Source: Bacillota bacterium (lineage in GTDB: Bacteria > Bacillota > Sulfobacillia > Sulfobacillales > Sulfobacillaceae). From it: a stretch of DNA of 64,000 bases. Of this stretch, positions 54,334-63,808 are shown in pieces. The notes beneath the pieces are model-generated. The model was not told the DNA's origin and made no database searches. It saw only the letters and a program-made list of their open reading frames with translations. The stretch spans positions 239,067-303,066 of the forward strand of contig JAKACZ010000001.1 in NCBI GenBank assembly GCA_021820965.1. The letters are read 5' to 3'. The number at the start of each line of letters is the position of its first letter. The first letter of the stretch is position 1. The translations under genes were made by a program, and so were the position numbers.

Positions 54334-55932
54334 TTAGCCGACGGCGGCGTCGTCGTCGTCAAACACGCTTCGGCCGCGATAGGCAACACCGGAGCGAAAA
54401 CCCCAGTAGTAGAACACCAGAGAGGCCACAATCAACACTACACTATCCCATGGCGACGGAATAATATTACGTCCGCCAAAGTTGCTGTTGCCGAGATACG
54501 ACACCGCCATAATCACCAATTGATAAACCGGGAACCAGATGCCCTGAACAACATCATGCGCGGTGAGCGCAGTACGTCGCGCGTAAAAGAAGAGCAGCAA
54601 CAGCCCCACGAATACCGATGGCATGAGAATGCGCACCGAGGCCCACCCTGACCAGAAAATCATCAAGGTGCTAACCACAAAGGCAAATGGTGCCAGCACG
54701 TGAACCCAGGGCAGGCGATATGGGCGCGGCTCATTAGGAAACTTAACCCGGAAAATCGCCAAGCTGAGAGGTCCCGGAGCATACGACAACAACAAGGCGC
54801 TGGCCACAAGCGGAAAGAGCGAGGAAAAGGACGGCAGCAACACAATGTACAACGTCGACACAACCAGGGTCAAAATAACCGATGGCAAGGGTATGCCGTT
54901 GGCGGTCATCCGAGTAAAGAGCGACGGCAAATAGCCGTCGTACCGCCCTAAAGTGTAACCAATGCGGCTAGCTCCGCCAAAGTAGATGTAGCCATCTTTA
55001 AATGACGCAATCAGCATGGTTAGCATAGCAATCAAGCCCACCATCGGAATCCCTAGTCCTCCCGCAACAGAGACAAAGGGGTAGGCCATAGAGCTGAGCT
55101 GGCCCCAATTCCCGGAATGGAGGCCCATGGCGCCCCAGTGGATGGCGCCGACATAGGACAAGCTTTCTACGAAGTAGACCACCATGGTAATGACCATAGT
55201 CAAAAATACGGCCTTCGGAATAGTCCGTCCCGGGTCCCTAACCTCTTCAGCGTAATCGATAGGTTGGCGAAATCCCCCGTAGCCATATATGGTGGCCGCA
55301 ATCGCGAGAAAGAGACCGTTGGTTCCAGCCGGCATAAAGCCGTGGAAGTGGCTGAGGTTGGCTCCGTTGAAATGCCCGAACAGAGCGATGCTGACTACTA
55401 TCAATCCGACAATGGTAAGCACCGTGAAGAAATTGTTGATTTGCCCCATATAGCGGATTTTCAGAGTGTTAATGACGAACACTGCCAAGAGCACCAGCAC
55501 GGAGATCAGAATGCCGTCCACCGTGAGAATGCCGTTCTTGACGAGAGCCGGAAACCAATAGCTGAGGTACTCAGTAAAGGCCACCACAATGGAAGGCACC
55601 GCCAAGGCATATCCCACCAAGGATCCCCAGGCATTCATGGTGCCGACAATGGGCCCGCTGCTCTTAGCCGGGTAATAGGCGACGCCGCCTGCTCGAGGCC
55701 ACATCGTTCCCAATTCGACGTACGACATCGCGACGGCCAGCATAAGCAAAAAGGCGATAATCCATGAAAGAATTCCGGAAGGTCCTGCCAATGCCAAGAC
55801 AGAAATGGGGGTGAACCCAACTGCAGGTCCCAAGATAGCCCCGGTAGCCAAAAAAACGACTGTCCAAAAGCCCAGCTCCCGTTGATACCCCGGCCGCGAT
55901 TTCGATAATGGCTTTGCTTCGGGCGTGCTCAT
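54334..55932 (-). CDS. APC-superfamily amino acid/amine permease
   Basis: 532 residues, about 12-14 membrane segments. The first (FWTVVFLATGAILGPAVGFTPISVLALAGPSGILSW) carries the glycine-rich unwound helix of APC transporters. IYGYGGFRQPIDYAEEVRDPGRTIPKAVFLTM (about 214-245) is the family consensus for helix 6 and loop. It has an acidic tail, DDDDAAVG. As last gene of the operon with the ligase and amidohydrolase, it probably imports the amine or amino acid that they process. Confidence 0.92.
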   Translation of the reverse strand: MSTPEAKPLSKSRPGYQRELGFWTVVFLATGAILGPAVGFTPISVLALAGPSGILSWIIAFLLMLAVAMSYVELGTMWPRAGGVAYYPAKSSGPIVGTMNAWGSLVGYALAVPSIVVAFTEYLSYWFPALVKNGILTVDGILISVLVLLAVFVINTLKIRYMGQINNFFTVLTIVGLIVVSIALFGHFNGANLSHFHGFMPAGTNGLFLAIAATIYGYGGFRQPIDYAEEVRDPGRTIPKAVFLTMVITMVVYFVESLSYVGAIHWGAMGLHSGNWGQLSSMAYPFVSVAGGLGIPMVGLIAMLTMLIASFKDGYIYFGGASRIGYTLGRYDGYLPSLFTRMTANGIPLPSVILTLVVSTLYIVLLPSFSSLFPLVASALLLSYAPGPLSLAIFRVKFPNEPRPYRLPWVHVLAPFAFVVSTLMIFWSGWASVRILMPSVFVGLLLLFFYARRTALTAHDVVQGIWFPVYQLVIMAVSYLGNSNFGGRNIIPSPWDSVVLIVASLVFYYWGFRSGVAYRGRSVFDDDDAAVG

Positions 55933-55961
55933 CTGTCATCCTACTCCTCTCGAATTTTTAT

Positions 55962-56270
55962 TTACGGCCCGTCACTCAAGGAAAAGTCGAATGCCAAGAC
56001 CTCCCCCCCTTGCTTTGCCACCCACTGGGCAAAATCTTGATGCAGTGGGTGCGGATGGTAATGAGCTTCGGCCTCTTCCGACGCGAACTCCATGACCAAC
56101 CCCCACTGGTATCCCCGGCTGCGCCCACTGACATCAAACCCCCAGTGCTGGGACTCAATGCCCCCAATCTCGGCTGGCCATCGCGCTAACAGCTGTCCAA
56201 TCCAGGATACTTCGGCTTCAGTCAGGTTCCGCGGGAATTTTACCAGCACAACGTGCTGCATATGGCTCAT
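55962..56270 (-). CDS. Dabb-domain (stress-responsive A/B barrel) protein
   Basis: 102 residues from ATG 56270, which overlaps the AhpD-like stop (ATGA). HVVLVKFPRNLTEAEVSWI starts the dimeric alpha-beta barrel; YQWGLVMEFASEEAEAHYHPHPLHQDFAQWV is the conserved second half. Such domains act as small cyclases, isomerases or binding proteins. Role here unknown. Confidence 0.85.
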   Translation of the reverse strand: MSHMQHVVLVKFPRNLTEAEVSWIGQLLARWPAEIGGIESQHWGFDVSGRSRGYQWGLVMEFASEEAEAHYHPHPLHQDFAQWVAKQGGEVLAFDFSLSDGP

Positions 56271-56689
56271 GAGTCCACCCCCGGGTGAGTGGGTCCCAAC
56301 CCCTGAGGCCATTGAAACTCGACTTTCAGTCCGCTACTGAACGCGTTGGTTCCGGAGAAAAAGTCGATGACGGCCACCATCTCCAACAGCTCCTCGTCGG
56401 TCATTCCCATCTGCCGCAGCGCGAATGAATGGCTGTCAATGCAGTAGCTACAGCGGTTCACCATGCTGACCGCGAGCGCAATCATTTCTTTGACCTTCGG
56501 TTCGAGCATACCTCCCATCATGATGGCCTTATACCGGTCCCAATTGGCCTTTAGGTATTCCGGTTTCTTCGCCATTACCCGCCAGATCAGCGGCACCTCG
56601 TCCCAACCTCGTGCTGCCTTCATCTCCTCGAATACTTTCTTGGCCAAGCCGGTTGCGTCCTTTTCGGCCATTCCCTCGATAAGTGCCAT
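56267..56689 (-). CDS. Carboxymuconolactone decarboxylase/AhpD-like protein
   Basis: 140 residues from ATG 56689 with GGGGAGG upstream. The redox motif RCSYCIDSHSFAL (CxxC followed by His, about 79-91) defines the AhpD-like group. ALAVSMVN precedes it as usual. It probably works as a peroxidase partner or thiol-dependent hydrolase. It lies between the ligase and Dabb genes in the same operon. Confidence 0.88.
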   Translation of the reverse strand: MALIEGMAEKDATGLAKKVFEEMKAARGWDEVPLIWRVMAKKPEYLKANWDRYKAIMMGGMLEPKVKEMIALAVSMVNRCSYCIDSHSFALRQMGMTDEELLEMVAVIDFFSGTNAFSSGLKVEFQWPQGLGPTHPGVDS

Positions 56690-56709
56690 GTCTGCCTCCC
56701 CTCCGGACA

Positions 56710-58047
56710 TCAAAAGAGTTCGCGATATTCCTGGATCTCCCAGTCGCTCACATGGTCGTCGTAACGCTTCAGCTCGTTCCTCTTAAGCGCTGTGTAACTC
56801 TGCACAAAGGGGGCGCCCAGCATTTCAACCAGCAGTTCATCCCGATTCAGAGCTTCCAAAGCCTCACCCAGCGACCGCGGCAATGGCACGGCATCAGTCA
56901 CCGCATAAGCGTCTTGGTCAATGACCGGAGCGGGGCAATCCAACCGCCGGCGGATGCCATCCAACCCGGCCGCGTACATCGCTGCCATCATCAAATAGGG
57001 GTTCATGTCAGCGCCGGGCAGCCGGTTTTCTAAATGGGTTCCCTGTCCTCGGGCAGCTGGCACACGAATCATGCACATCCGGTTTTCCAAACCCCAAGTG
57101 GCATTGGAGGGGGCGAAGGTATATGGTCGCAGGCGTCGATAGGAATTCACTGTAGGATTAGCGAGTGCCGCAATCGCCTGGGCATGGTGCAACTGACCGG
57201 CAATGAAATGCTTGACGGTATCGCTTAAACCATCCGTCTGATCCTCGTCGTAAAACACATTTTGACCACTGTGTTTGTCATATAAGGAATGATGAAAGTG
57301 GCTGCCGCTGCCGCTGAGTCCCGTTAGCGGCTTAGTCATGAAGGTAGCCAACAACCCGCGCTGGCGCATCAATTCTTTGATAACCGCCTTAAAGGTAAAC
57401 GCATTGTCGGCCTGCCCAATGCCCCACGCCGGGTTTATGGACACCTCAAACTGACCCGGTCCATATTCGGTGTTGGCCGCCTCCACATATACTCCGACCG
57501 CCTTCAGCCCGTCAACAATAGCGTAAAGAATTTCATCCACTTCACCCTGTTTAACCTCGGAGTAGCACTGTAGGCCAGTCCAGGTCGGCTGATATCCCGC
57601 GGCGTCGTATTGCTTAAAAATATAAAATTCCAGTTCCGCAGCCCCGTAGGCCTTGTACCCCTCGCGATCCAGCGCTTCTAAAACCCGCTGAAATACCGCA
57701 CGAGGCGCGACGTCGACGCGCTTTCCATCAAGCGTGAATAGGTCTGCCAACACCCGTGCGCTCTTATGCGCCCACGGAATGGGTCGAAACGTGTCCGGGT
57801 CGATTTTCAGAAGCCAACTGCCGTAGCCTCCGGCAAATCCTGCTCCCGCATCCAGCACGAAGTTGGCTGCTGTGTCGACCGATAGCATTGCGGAGGGATA
57901 TTGCACTCCGCCTTCCAGCACGCTCTCGCGAAAAAACTTCACCGGGATATTACGCGCCCGCGCCACGTTGGCGTTGTCGTTAAACACGACCCGCACAATT
58001 TCGATGTCATGCTCCTCGATGACGCGAAGAATTTCGTGAGAATCCAA
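56710..58047 (-). CDS. Glutamine synthetase-like gamma-glutamyl ligase
   Basis: 445 residues from a TTG at 58047, chosen because GGGAGGGG lies the right distance upstream; the frame extends to 58104. Glutamine-synthetase fold: AELEFYIF (metal Glu), EYGPGQFEVSINP (about 215-227), GLSGSGSHFHHSLYD (about 266-280, ATP/metal His), NSYRRLRPYTFAPSNATWG and ENRLPGADMNPYL. It is more like PuuA/GlnT/FluG-type enzymes than true GlnA. It would ligate glutamate to an amine. An amidohydrolase gene just upstream recalls FluG, where both domains are fused. Confidence 0.88.
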   Translation of the reverse strand: MDSHEILRVIEEHDIEIVRVVFNDNANVARARNIPVKFFRESVLEGGVQYPSAMLSVDTAANFVLDAGAGFAGGYGSWLLKIDPDTFRPIPWAHKSARVLADLFTLDGKRVDVAPRAVFQRVLEALDREGYKAYGAAELEFYIFKQYDAAGYQPTWTGLQCYSEVKQGEVDEILYAIVDGLKAVGVYVEAANTEYGPGQFEVSINPAWGIGQADNAFTFKAVIKELMRQRGLLATFMTKPLTGLSGSGSHFHHSLYDKHSGQNVFYDEDQTDGLSDTVKHFIAGQLHHAQAIAALANPTVNSYRRLRPYTFAPSNATWGLENRMCMIRVPAARGQGTHLENRLPGADMNPYLMMAAMYAAGLDGIRRRLDCPAPVIDQDAYAVTDAVPLPRSLGEALEALNRDELLVEMLGAPFVQSYTALKRNELKRYDDHVSDWEIQEYRELF

Positions 58048-58069
58048 CACTACCCCTCCCAAAACATAA

Positions 58070-58085
58070 TGGAATGACCATTCTG
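58070..58085. promoter_or_regulatory. IclR-like operator upstream of the ligase gene
   Basis: TGGAATGACCATTCTG keeps TGGAAT-N4-ATTC of the palindrome before iclR (53442-53457). It lies 23 bp upstream of the ligase TTG, inside the amidohydrolase-ligase gap. Confidence 0.5.
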
Positions 58086-58179
58086 TTTTTGATATTCGGG
58101 GCATAATCGAATTTTTCCTGTCAGTTTAACCTGGCTTTTGCAGAAAATTTTCTCGTTTGGGGCCGCTGCCGATAACAAC

Positions 58180-59295
58180 TCACGTACCATACAGCGCCTC
58201 AGCGTTGCGGAACGACACCGCTTCTGCCCAGTCCGCAGCGACGGAGGCTCTGACCTGATGAGCACCAACCACCCGAGACAAAAACTGATCCATGCCCTCC
58301 CTAAAGAATTGGCCCGCCAGGGCGTAACTTTCCGGGCGCGAATGGGAGTCGGAAGCAAACAGAACCCGTGATAGAGGAGCCAATTCCAGCAGTTCGTGCA
58401 AAATCCGCACGGCACCCGACGCCGCCAGCGGCAATGCCAACGACACGTCCGCGTACACCCCGCGGTAAACCGACGTCAGATAGCCGGCCTCACGCTGATA
58501 GGGATAGGTGTGCAGTAGCACCACCCGATGATCCTGTTGTGCGTACGTTTCGAGGTAGACGCGCAGCAGCAGCGGATTGCCCTGTAACAAGTCGGTGTCA
58601 GGATCGCCGTAACCGGTGTGAAACTGGAGCGGCAGCTGCTGCTGGATGAGGAGCGGGGTAGCCAGATGGACGAGATAGTTCAGCAATTCCGCCTGCTGCA
58701 ATCGCTGCTGGCCAAGCTGGCGCATCTCCTCCCAGCGGCGGCTGGCGGTACCCTCGTCTACCGGCATGATGTGTAGCCCCGAACGGTACGCCACAATTGA
58801 CTTGGCTCCACGATACCCGCTTTGGCGGGCTTGAGACACCTGCTGTATAAAAAGTGTCCTCCATTCCTCAAATGAGCCGCTTTGCCGAAAGCACCATTCT
58901 GCGGTGGTTTCGAGCCGCAAGATGGGGTACACAGATATTCCCAGCACTTCCTGCAGTTCTGTTAGCGACCACGCTTGCTCCGGGGTATAACCGGTATCAA
59001 TGTAGAGGCGGCCGTACCCCGCGTTCTGAAATAATCGTCGGCAATAGGCCCGGTAATCTGCGGCTCGCAGGGCGCGGCGCAGCGGTTCCTCTTCAGGCTG
59101 GGTGCCAAGTTCTTGGGCTGCGACCGCCAGCGCCTCCTGGTACACGACCGTCTTCTTGATATCCCGCAGCGGGTAATCTAATGGTGCTTCTGTCAAACAT
59201 CGCGCTAAGGCTTCCAGATTATCCCGCTCCTCCTCCCGCAGTAGCGCATGGCAATGGTGATCCCACAGCGGAACCGCGTCCATCCATCCCATCAT
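58180..59295 (-). CDS. Amidohydrolase-2 family protein (FluG N-terminal type)
   Basis: 371 residues with TIM-barrel metal motifs: LWDHHCHALL (about 9-18), GAKSIVAYRSGL (about 162-173), LQFHTGYGDPDTDL (about 218-231), VVLLHTYPYQ and a closing VLFASDSHSRPE. It hydrolyses an amide or decarboxylates a ring acid. First gene of the operon. The combination with a glutamine-synthetase-like ligase matches the two halves of FluG. Confidence 0.87.
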   Translation of the reverse strand: MMGWMDAVPLWDHHCHALLREEERDNLEALARCLTEAPLDYPLRDIKKTVVYQEALAVAAQELGTQPEEEPLRRALRAADYRAYCRRLFQNAGYGRLYIDTGYTPEQAWSLTELQEVLGISVYPILRLETTAEWCFRQSGSFEEWRTLFIQQVSQARQSGYRGAKSIVAYRSGLHIMPVDEGTASRRWEEMRQLGQQRLQQAELLNYLVHLATPLLIQQQLPLQFHTGYGDPDTDLLQGNPLLLRVYLETYAQQDHRVVLLHTYPYQREAGYLTSVYRGVYADVSLALPLAASGAVRILHELLELAPLSRVLFASDSHSRPESYALAGQFFREGMDQFLSRVVGAHQVRASVAADWAEAVSFRNAEALYGT

Positions 59296-59974
59296 GACAC
59301 CCCCATCATTTAAAATTCGGACACGTGGTGCTTCACATCATAGGCGGCAGCATAGAGGCAAGGGCTCCGCCCACCCGCAAACCTCTTCACTATGAGGTAG
59401 GCTTGATGCAAAAGCGGGACCAGGGATCGCCTCGAGATATCGCCGACCGTCAACGCAATATCGAGCAGCTTGTCCCAGAGATTCCGGCAGGCCGCTCCGC
59501 GTGGTCGCGTCTCCGCTCCTCGCCGTTCCAGGAAATGCAGTCGACCAAAAGCGGCTCAACTGCGGAACAGTTCCGATGATCCGCCCGGCGGCCGGCAAGG
59601 CGCCGTTCGCCCGCTGGTAGGATTGACACCGGAACAAGTCAAGGCCGTTAGACAGCCAGTGCCGCATCATCCCGCCGCCATGTTACGAGGCCAAACGAGA
59701 GGAATCCTCAAGGGCTTGGTCCACATGGAGGAGAGTCGGCAGCGCCTTAGCAATCCGACTCCGCTCAAGGACCATTCAACCACGAGTCCGAACGCAGTCG
59801 GCGAAACGTCTAGTACGCGATGGCATTCATGTTTATCGCAGCAAGAAACAACGTGTGCTGAACAATCGGCCGGCCTTGGTCCACTAACAAACCGGCGCCT
59901 GAACTCGCAACCAACCGTTGTGGCAGAATAAGGGTGGAAAAGCCAAAGCGTCACAAATCCAACACTACTCACGC
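59296..59974. other. Intergenic, no supported gene
   Basis: Several Arg/Pro/Ser-rich frames but no domain. Possibly decayed mobile DNA; nothing specific could be matched. Confidence 0.4.
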
Positions 59975-60217
59975 TCAAACTGCCCGACTACCAGAATTGC
60001 AGGGCGGTGAACTTCTGATCGACCTTCGCATCGAGCCCAGCATCTCCTGCCGCACGCTGCCAATCTCTTGCGGCACGTCGGCCATTCCCGCCCGCAAGAC
60101 CACGCCCATGTCTTCCTGGTCGCGGCGTACGGCATCAATTTTGTCATCCAGCCGATTGATCGCCTGCAAGAGGTAAAATCCCCCAATGATTAGGAAATCC
60201 TGCGTAGTGGGCGGCAT
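59975..60217 (-). CDS. Small hydrophobic/coiled-coil protein, possibly frameshifted
   Basis: 80 residues. A hydrophobic N-terminus (FLIIGGFYLLQAI) followed by NRLDDKIDAVRRDQEDMG ... PQEIGSVRQEM, a heptad-like helix. After residue 60 the sequence becomes unlike it, whereas the next frame continues DAKVDQKFTALQFW then stop, so a frameshift is likely. No clear ribosome site. Function unknown. Confidence 0.4.
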   Translation of the reverse strand: MPPTTQDFLIIGGFYLLQAINRLDDKIDAVRRDQEDMGVVLRAGMADVPQEIGSVRQEMLGSMRRSIRSSPPCNSGSRAV

Positions 60218-60994
60218 CGGCGGCTGGTCCGGCGTGGAACGATCTCCTCCATTGCCGAACTCCTCACGTCATCAGTATACCACCCGTCTGATAGCGGAAA
60301 AGCGTCGGCGTTCATTGGGGAAGACCGTGAGCTCTGTGTTGTCGCGGGTGCGCGGAACAGTTTTGATCGGAGCGTCTTGGGTGTATCCGGTTCTGATGGA
60401 CTTATCCAAGTTTGATCATCGTTAGGCAATTGATCAACCTGTCGCCACCTTCCTGTCTCATCGCGTCACGGCTTCTTAGGGTCTCCACGACCGGTCGTCC
60501 ACCGGAGGGCGCTCGCCAGGCTGTCACCGAGCAGGTCTACCGTGAGGCAGACACGGATGGGCAGCCGCCCACCGAACTCTCGGCGACTGTGCGGGGACCC
60601 GACATCTCCTCCCAACCTCTTAGCCTCGGTTATTAGCCAGGTGCCAGTGCTCATGTCGATTCGCATTCTACAGATACGAACTCAACCCCGACTTACCCGG
60701 CTGACTATAACTTCGCTTTTTAGAGTTGCCAAAATCAAGGAGCGGCGGCAAGATAAAATCAGAAAACCTTATGCGGGGGATGCGTTTTCTCACAGGGAAG
60801 AACAAAAAGACACCCAGCAGGACGGCGCACTTGTCAGAAGGGCCGGACCGGTCAGGGGTTTTTAGCTAAAGCCCCGCGGCTCAGGGACTTTACCACCAAA
60901 GGCTGTAGGAGCCCGAAACGTACTTACGAACTGCCAAAAAGGGAAAAGGGGAAGGGCTGGAACCCATCTTCAAAGGCACAAATCGAGATGACCA
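60218..60994. other. Intergenic, no supported gene
   Basis: No convincing frame or RNA. The last bases are the left flank and target duplication of the miniature transposon. Confidence 0.4.
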
Positions 60995-61003
60995 AAAAGA
61001 TAC

Positions 61004-61407
61004 GGGTGTGGCTCTTTTAGAGGGGGACGGGTTTTATTTTGAAGGTCATAGAAACAGCAGCAAATCTCGGAAATCCCGTGCATGGTATAGATTGCCGCAT
61101 GACATCGCCTGTCAACCCGCGATACCACGACATAAGCGTCAATTCAGTCCGCGGGCCCTCTGGTCGAAGACGTCATCCCTCATCATTCATTCGGGGTTTC
61201 GAGGAAGATTTGGGGATTGCCCTTTAGGCCACCTCGAAGGAGTGGACGCGGTCCGACGCCGGAACGCATTCAGACACCACCCGGCCTGTAGATTTCACGG
61301 TCGGGCCCCTCATTCTACTGCTTGTGTCTGGCTCTACGCTTCTTGGATTTAGAGCCATATTGGCGCACTATTGTTCTGTTTTATGTCCCTCTAGAAGAAC
61401 CACACCC
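61004..61407. mobile_element. Miniature transposon (MITE or deleted IS), 404 bp, 9-bp target duplication
   Basis: The ends are inverted repeats: GGGTGTGGCTCTTTTAGAGGG (61004-61024, 21 bases) and, on the other strand, 61407-61387 with only two differences. Both sides are flanked by AAAAGATAC (60995-61003 and 61408-61416), an exact 9-bp duplication. The interior has no transposase. The same terminal repeat occurs at 63809-63829. Confidence 0.88.
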
Positions 61408-61475
61408 AAAAGATACTGGCAAAAAGCTGGTCTCGGTATGAAGTTCAAATTCTTACAGGAGAAAGGAGGCCATGC

Positions 61476-61946
61476 GTGAACGGTATGAATCAGGACAAGC
61501 CCGACGTGCTCCTTCCTCCCCCGGTACTGTATGGTCTTTGTCTTGCTTTGGGATTTCTTCTTAAAGCCCTCATCAACCCGCCACTGATGATGATATGGAA
61601 GGTTTGGCCCATAGGCGCCGCGCTATTAGCGGCCAGTATTGGCCTGGCCCTCTGGGCAGTGCTGACCTTTACCGCACACGGCACCTCCGTGGATCCGTCC
61701 CACCCCGTCACCGCGCTGGTGCAAACCGGTCCTTATCGTTTTTCCCGCAATCCCATCTATGTGGCCCTGACTATCGCGGTAGTAGGGGTTGCCATCATCA
61801 ACCAGAATATCTGGCTCATCCCGCTCCTGGTTCTCGTCCACATCGTGCTCCATTACGGGGTGATCCGGCGCGAAGAACGATACCTAACCAATAAATTTGG
61901 TGCAGCCTATTGCGATTATCAGCAGCGGGTGCGGCGCTGGCTGTAG
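61476..61946 (+). CDS. Isoprenylcysteine carboxyl methyltransferase/PEMT-family membrane protein
   Basis: 156 residues from GTG 61476 with AGGAGG six bases upstream. Four to five hydrophobic segments, then the conserved C-terminal signature: VQTGPYRFSRNPIYVALTIAVVG (about 86-108) and RREERYLTNKFGAAYCDYQQRVRRWL (131-156). The family methylates lipids or prenylated groups, but most bacterial members are uncharacterised. The miniature transposon ends about 60 bp upstream and could influence its promoter. Confidence 0.88.
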   Translation: MNGMNQDKPDVLLPPPVLYGLCLALGFLLKALINPPLMMIWKVWPIGAALLAASIGLALWAVLTFTAHGTSVDPSHPVTALVQTGPYRFSRNPIYVALTIAVVGVAIINQNIWLIPLLVLVHIVLHYGVIRREERYLTNKFGAAYCDYQQRVRRWL

Positions 61947-62051
61947 CCTTACGGCACTCTGGCACAAAAGTTGGAAGTGGGATAGACTGGAACGACAAAA
62001 ATCATCAGCGGAACTCCTCCAGCGTCCGCCGAGTCAGGAAGGGTGTAGAAA

Positions 62052-62351
62052 ATGACACGCTATGTGATAGAATTTCGTGCCGACCCGGGTAAGAGTAACG
62101 ACGCCATGCGCCTTTTCCGCCACATGAAGGACTATTTTAAAGACGCCCATCAGAAGACGCTTGATGTGTTCTATCAGACCTTCGGAACGCCAGGCACCTT
62201 TCGCGGAGTCATGGATTTTGAGAGTATGGGTCAGTTGGAGGAATTGGCCATGGCCATTCGACGCGATCCTGCATATCAAAAGATTGCCGACGAGGCACGC
62301 ACTATCTTTACCTCCGATTCCTTTAGCACGACCGTGTACAACGAGGTCTAA
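62052..62351 (+). CDS. Small protein, probable dimeric alpha-beta barrel
   Basis: 99 residues. The pattern MTRYVIEFRADPGKSNDAMRLFRHMKDYF ... TFRGVMDFESMGQLEELAMAI ... YQKIADEARTIF alternates strand and helix as in NIPSNAP/ABM-like barrels. No catalytic motif visible. It follows the methyltransferase gene in the same direction by 105 bp and may share its transcript. Confidence 0.65.
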   Translation: MTRYVIEFRADPGKSNDAMRLFRHMKDYFKDAHQKTLDVFYQTFGTPGTFRGVMDFESMGQLEELAMAIRRDPAYQKIADEARTIFTSDSFSTTVYNEV

Positions 62352-62861
62352 AAGTCGCTTTGGGGTGTGGTTGGAAAGCTAATGCCCACGGATCGAGCTT
62401 CCGCCCCCTCTTGCCCAAACTCAACTCACCCCGGTGCGAGCCAGCCGCCCGGACGCGGGCGCTCGCCGCCAGGGGTGGGCGAATGCGCTCTCCCAAACCC
62501 TCTCGGGCAGAGGTGGGTTTCTCATCCCCGGAGTTCCTCGTCATCGGACGCGCCCCCTACGCTGGGTCCGCTTCCCAACCGTTGCGCCGACTTTGATGGC
62601 ACGCGACTGTCACACCGGGATTCCAGCCACACACGCGTGCGCGACCACACCCGGCCAGCCCGCTCACGCGTTCATGCCGCGCTTCAACTGACATCGCAGA
62701 ATACGTTGATACCGTAAAGATTCACCGCCCACGGATTAACCCATTTGGCCCTCTTAGCGGTTGTCTATATAGACAGACAATGGGCGACAGTGCCAAACCG
62801 AAAGCGGTGCGGTCGTGATGCGGAACGCCTACCACCGGCAACGGACGGCCGCTGCCCACCA
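62352..62861. other. Intergenic region with a 14-bp palindrome
   Basis: No gene. TGTCTATATAGACA (62762-62775) is a perfect palindrome, within TTGTCTATATAGACAGACAA. It looks like a repressor site, but no start codon with a ribosome site lies close by. Confidence 0.45.
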
Positions 62862-63551
62862 TCATTCCGCATCCAGCCGCCAATCCCACCAAGTCAATTG
62901 GTCACCCGCGACCGCTGGCGGCTCGATGACGTCGGCCATGTCCAATGCGACGCTCCAGGAATTAAATAAATTAGCGGGGTATAGAGACGTGACCGGCGTG
63001 TCGGCGTCGGGCTGGGCGTCTCCAACCCATTCGGCCCAGGCATGCCAAAAATGCGGCGAACCGGGAATGTCTGCGGGAGGGATGAGGGTCCGCAGCACAC
63101 GATCAAGAGCCAGTGCCGGCGACAGGCCGGCTAAACTCGGCCAATTCTCGACTATGGGCGTCACCGCCCATACCCAAAGTGCGGCACTGGGACGCAATAC
63201 ATGATGCAAGCAGATCTCAAATTCGGCAGAGATCGTGCTTGCCTTTGTTTGGGCCAACACGACCGCTAGTCCCCAAGGATCCCACGTGGGTCCCCCCTGG
63301 CGATGCCATAGTGCTTGAACTTCGGGCCAGTGATGGCGGGCAAGAATATCCCCCAGCCCACGGTGCCAGCCGGTGACCGCCCGCACCGCTTCCCAGGTTC
63401 CGTGATGCCGCCACGCTCGGGCCAGTTGGGGCTCGGCCACTGCCAGTGCCAACAAGTCGCGCCATGCAGCGGCAGTATGACGAGGAATCGGTATGCCATC
63501 GGCTATAGCCTGGTATACAGCGTCTGAAACCTCCCACATAGCTTCTCCCAC
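62862..63551 (-). CDS. Hypothetical protein, Trp-rich
   Basis: 229 residues with protein-like composition and many Trp residues (for example HGTWEAVRAVTGWH, WSVALDMADVIEPPAV, LTWWDWRLDAE). Largely helical; no signal peptide and no recognised family. The longest frame in the last 2 kb and the only credible gene there. Start uncertain (MGEAMWEV or M5). Confidence 0.55.
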   Translation of the reverse strand: MGEAMWEVSDAVYQAIADGIPIPRHTAAAWRDLLALAVAEPQLARAWRHHGTWEAVRAVTGWHRGLGDILARHHWPEVQALWHRQGGPTWDPWGLAVVLAQTKASTISAEFEICLHHVLRPSAALWVWAVTPIVENWPSLAGLSPALALDRVLRTLIPPADIPGSPHFWHAWAEWVGDAQPDADTPVTSLYPANLFNSWSVALDMADVIEPPAVAGDQLTWWDWRLDAE

Positions 63552-63808
63552 TTTCTGCTTTCCCTCATCCTAATCCCCTACAAGGCAGCGTGCCAAGTAC
63601 AATTAGGCCTGTCCTCGCACGTAGTAAAGGCCGTCACACCAACAACGCACTTGGGCTGAGCCCCTCCAGCAAAGCAGCGCCCGGTGACTCATGAGGGGGG
63701 CCTCCTTTCAGGATGAATCCAATCCTTTGGCAACAGCAGCACTTCACTAGGATGGAGCACGTTGACAAAGCTCAGCCCTTACCAACCTAATCTTTACGGA
63801 AATCATTT

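Noticed and set aside
54526..55767. Long plus-strand frames opposite the permease
   Set aside because: His/Gln/Arg-rich shadows of a membrane-protein gene.
59470..59931. Plus-strand 153-codon frame
   Set aside because: Low-complexity, Arg/Ser/Gln-rich and unlike any family; considered decayed DNA.
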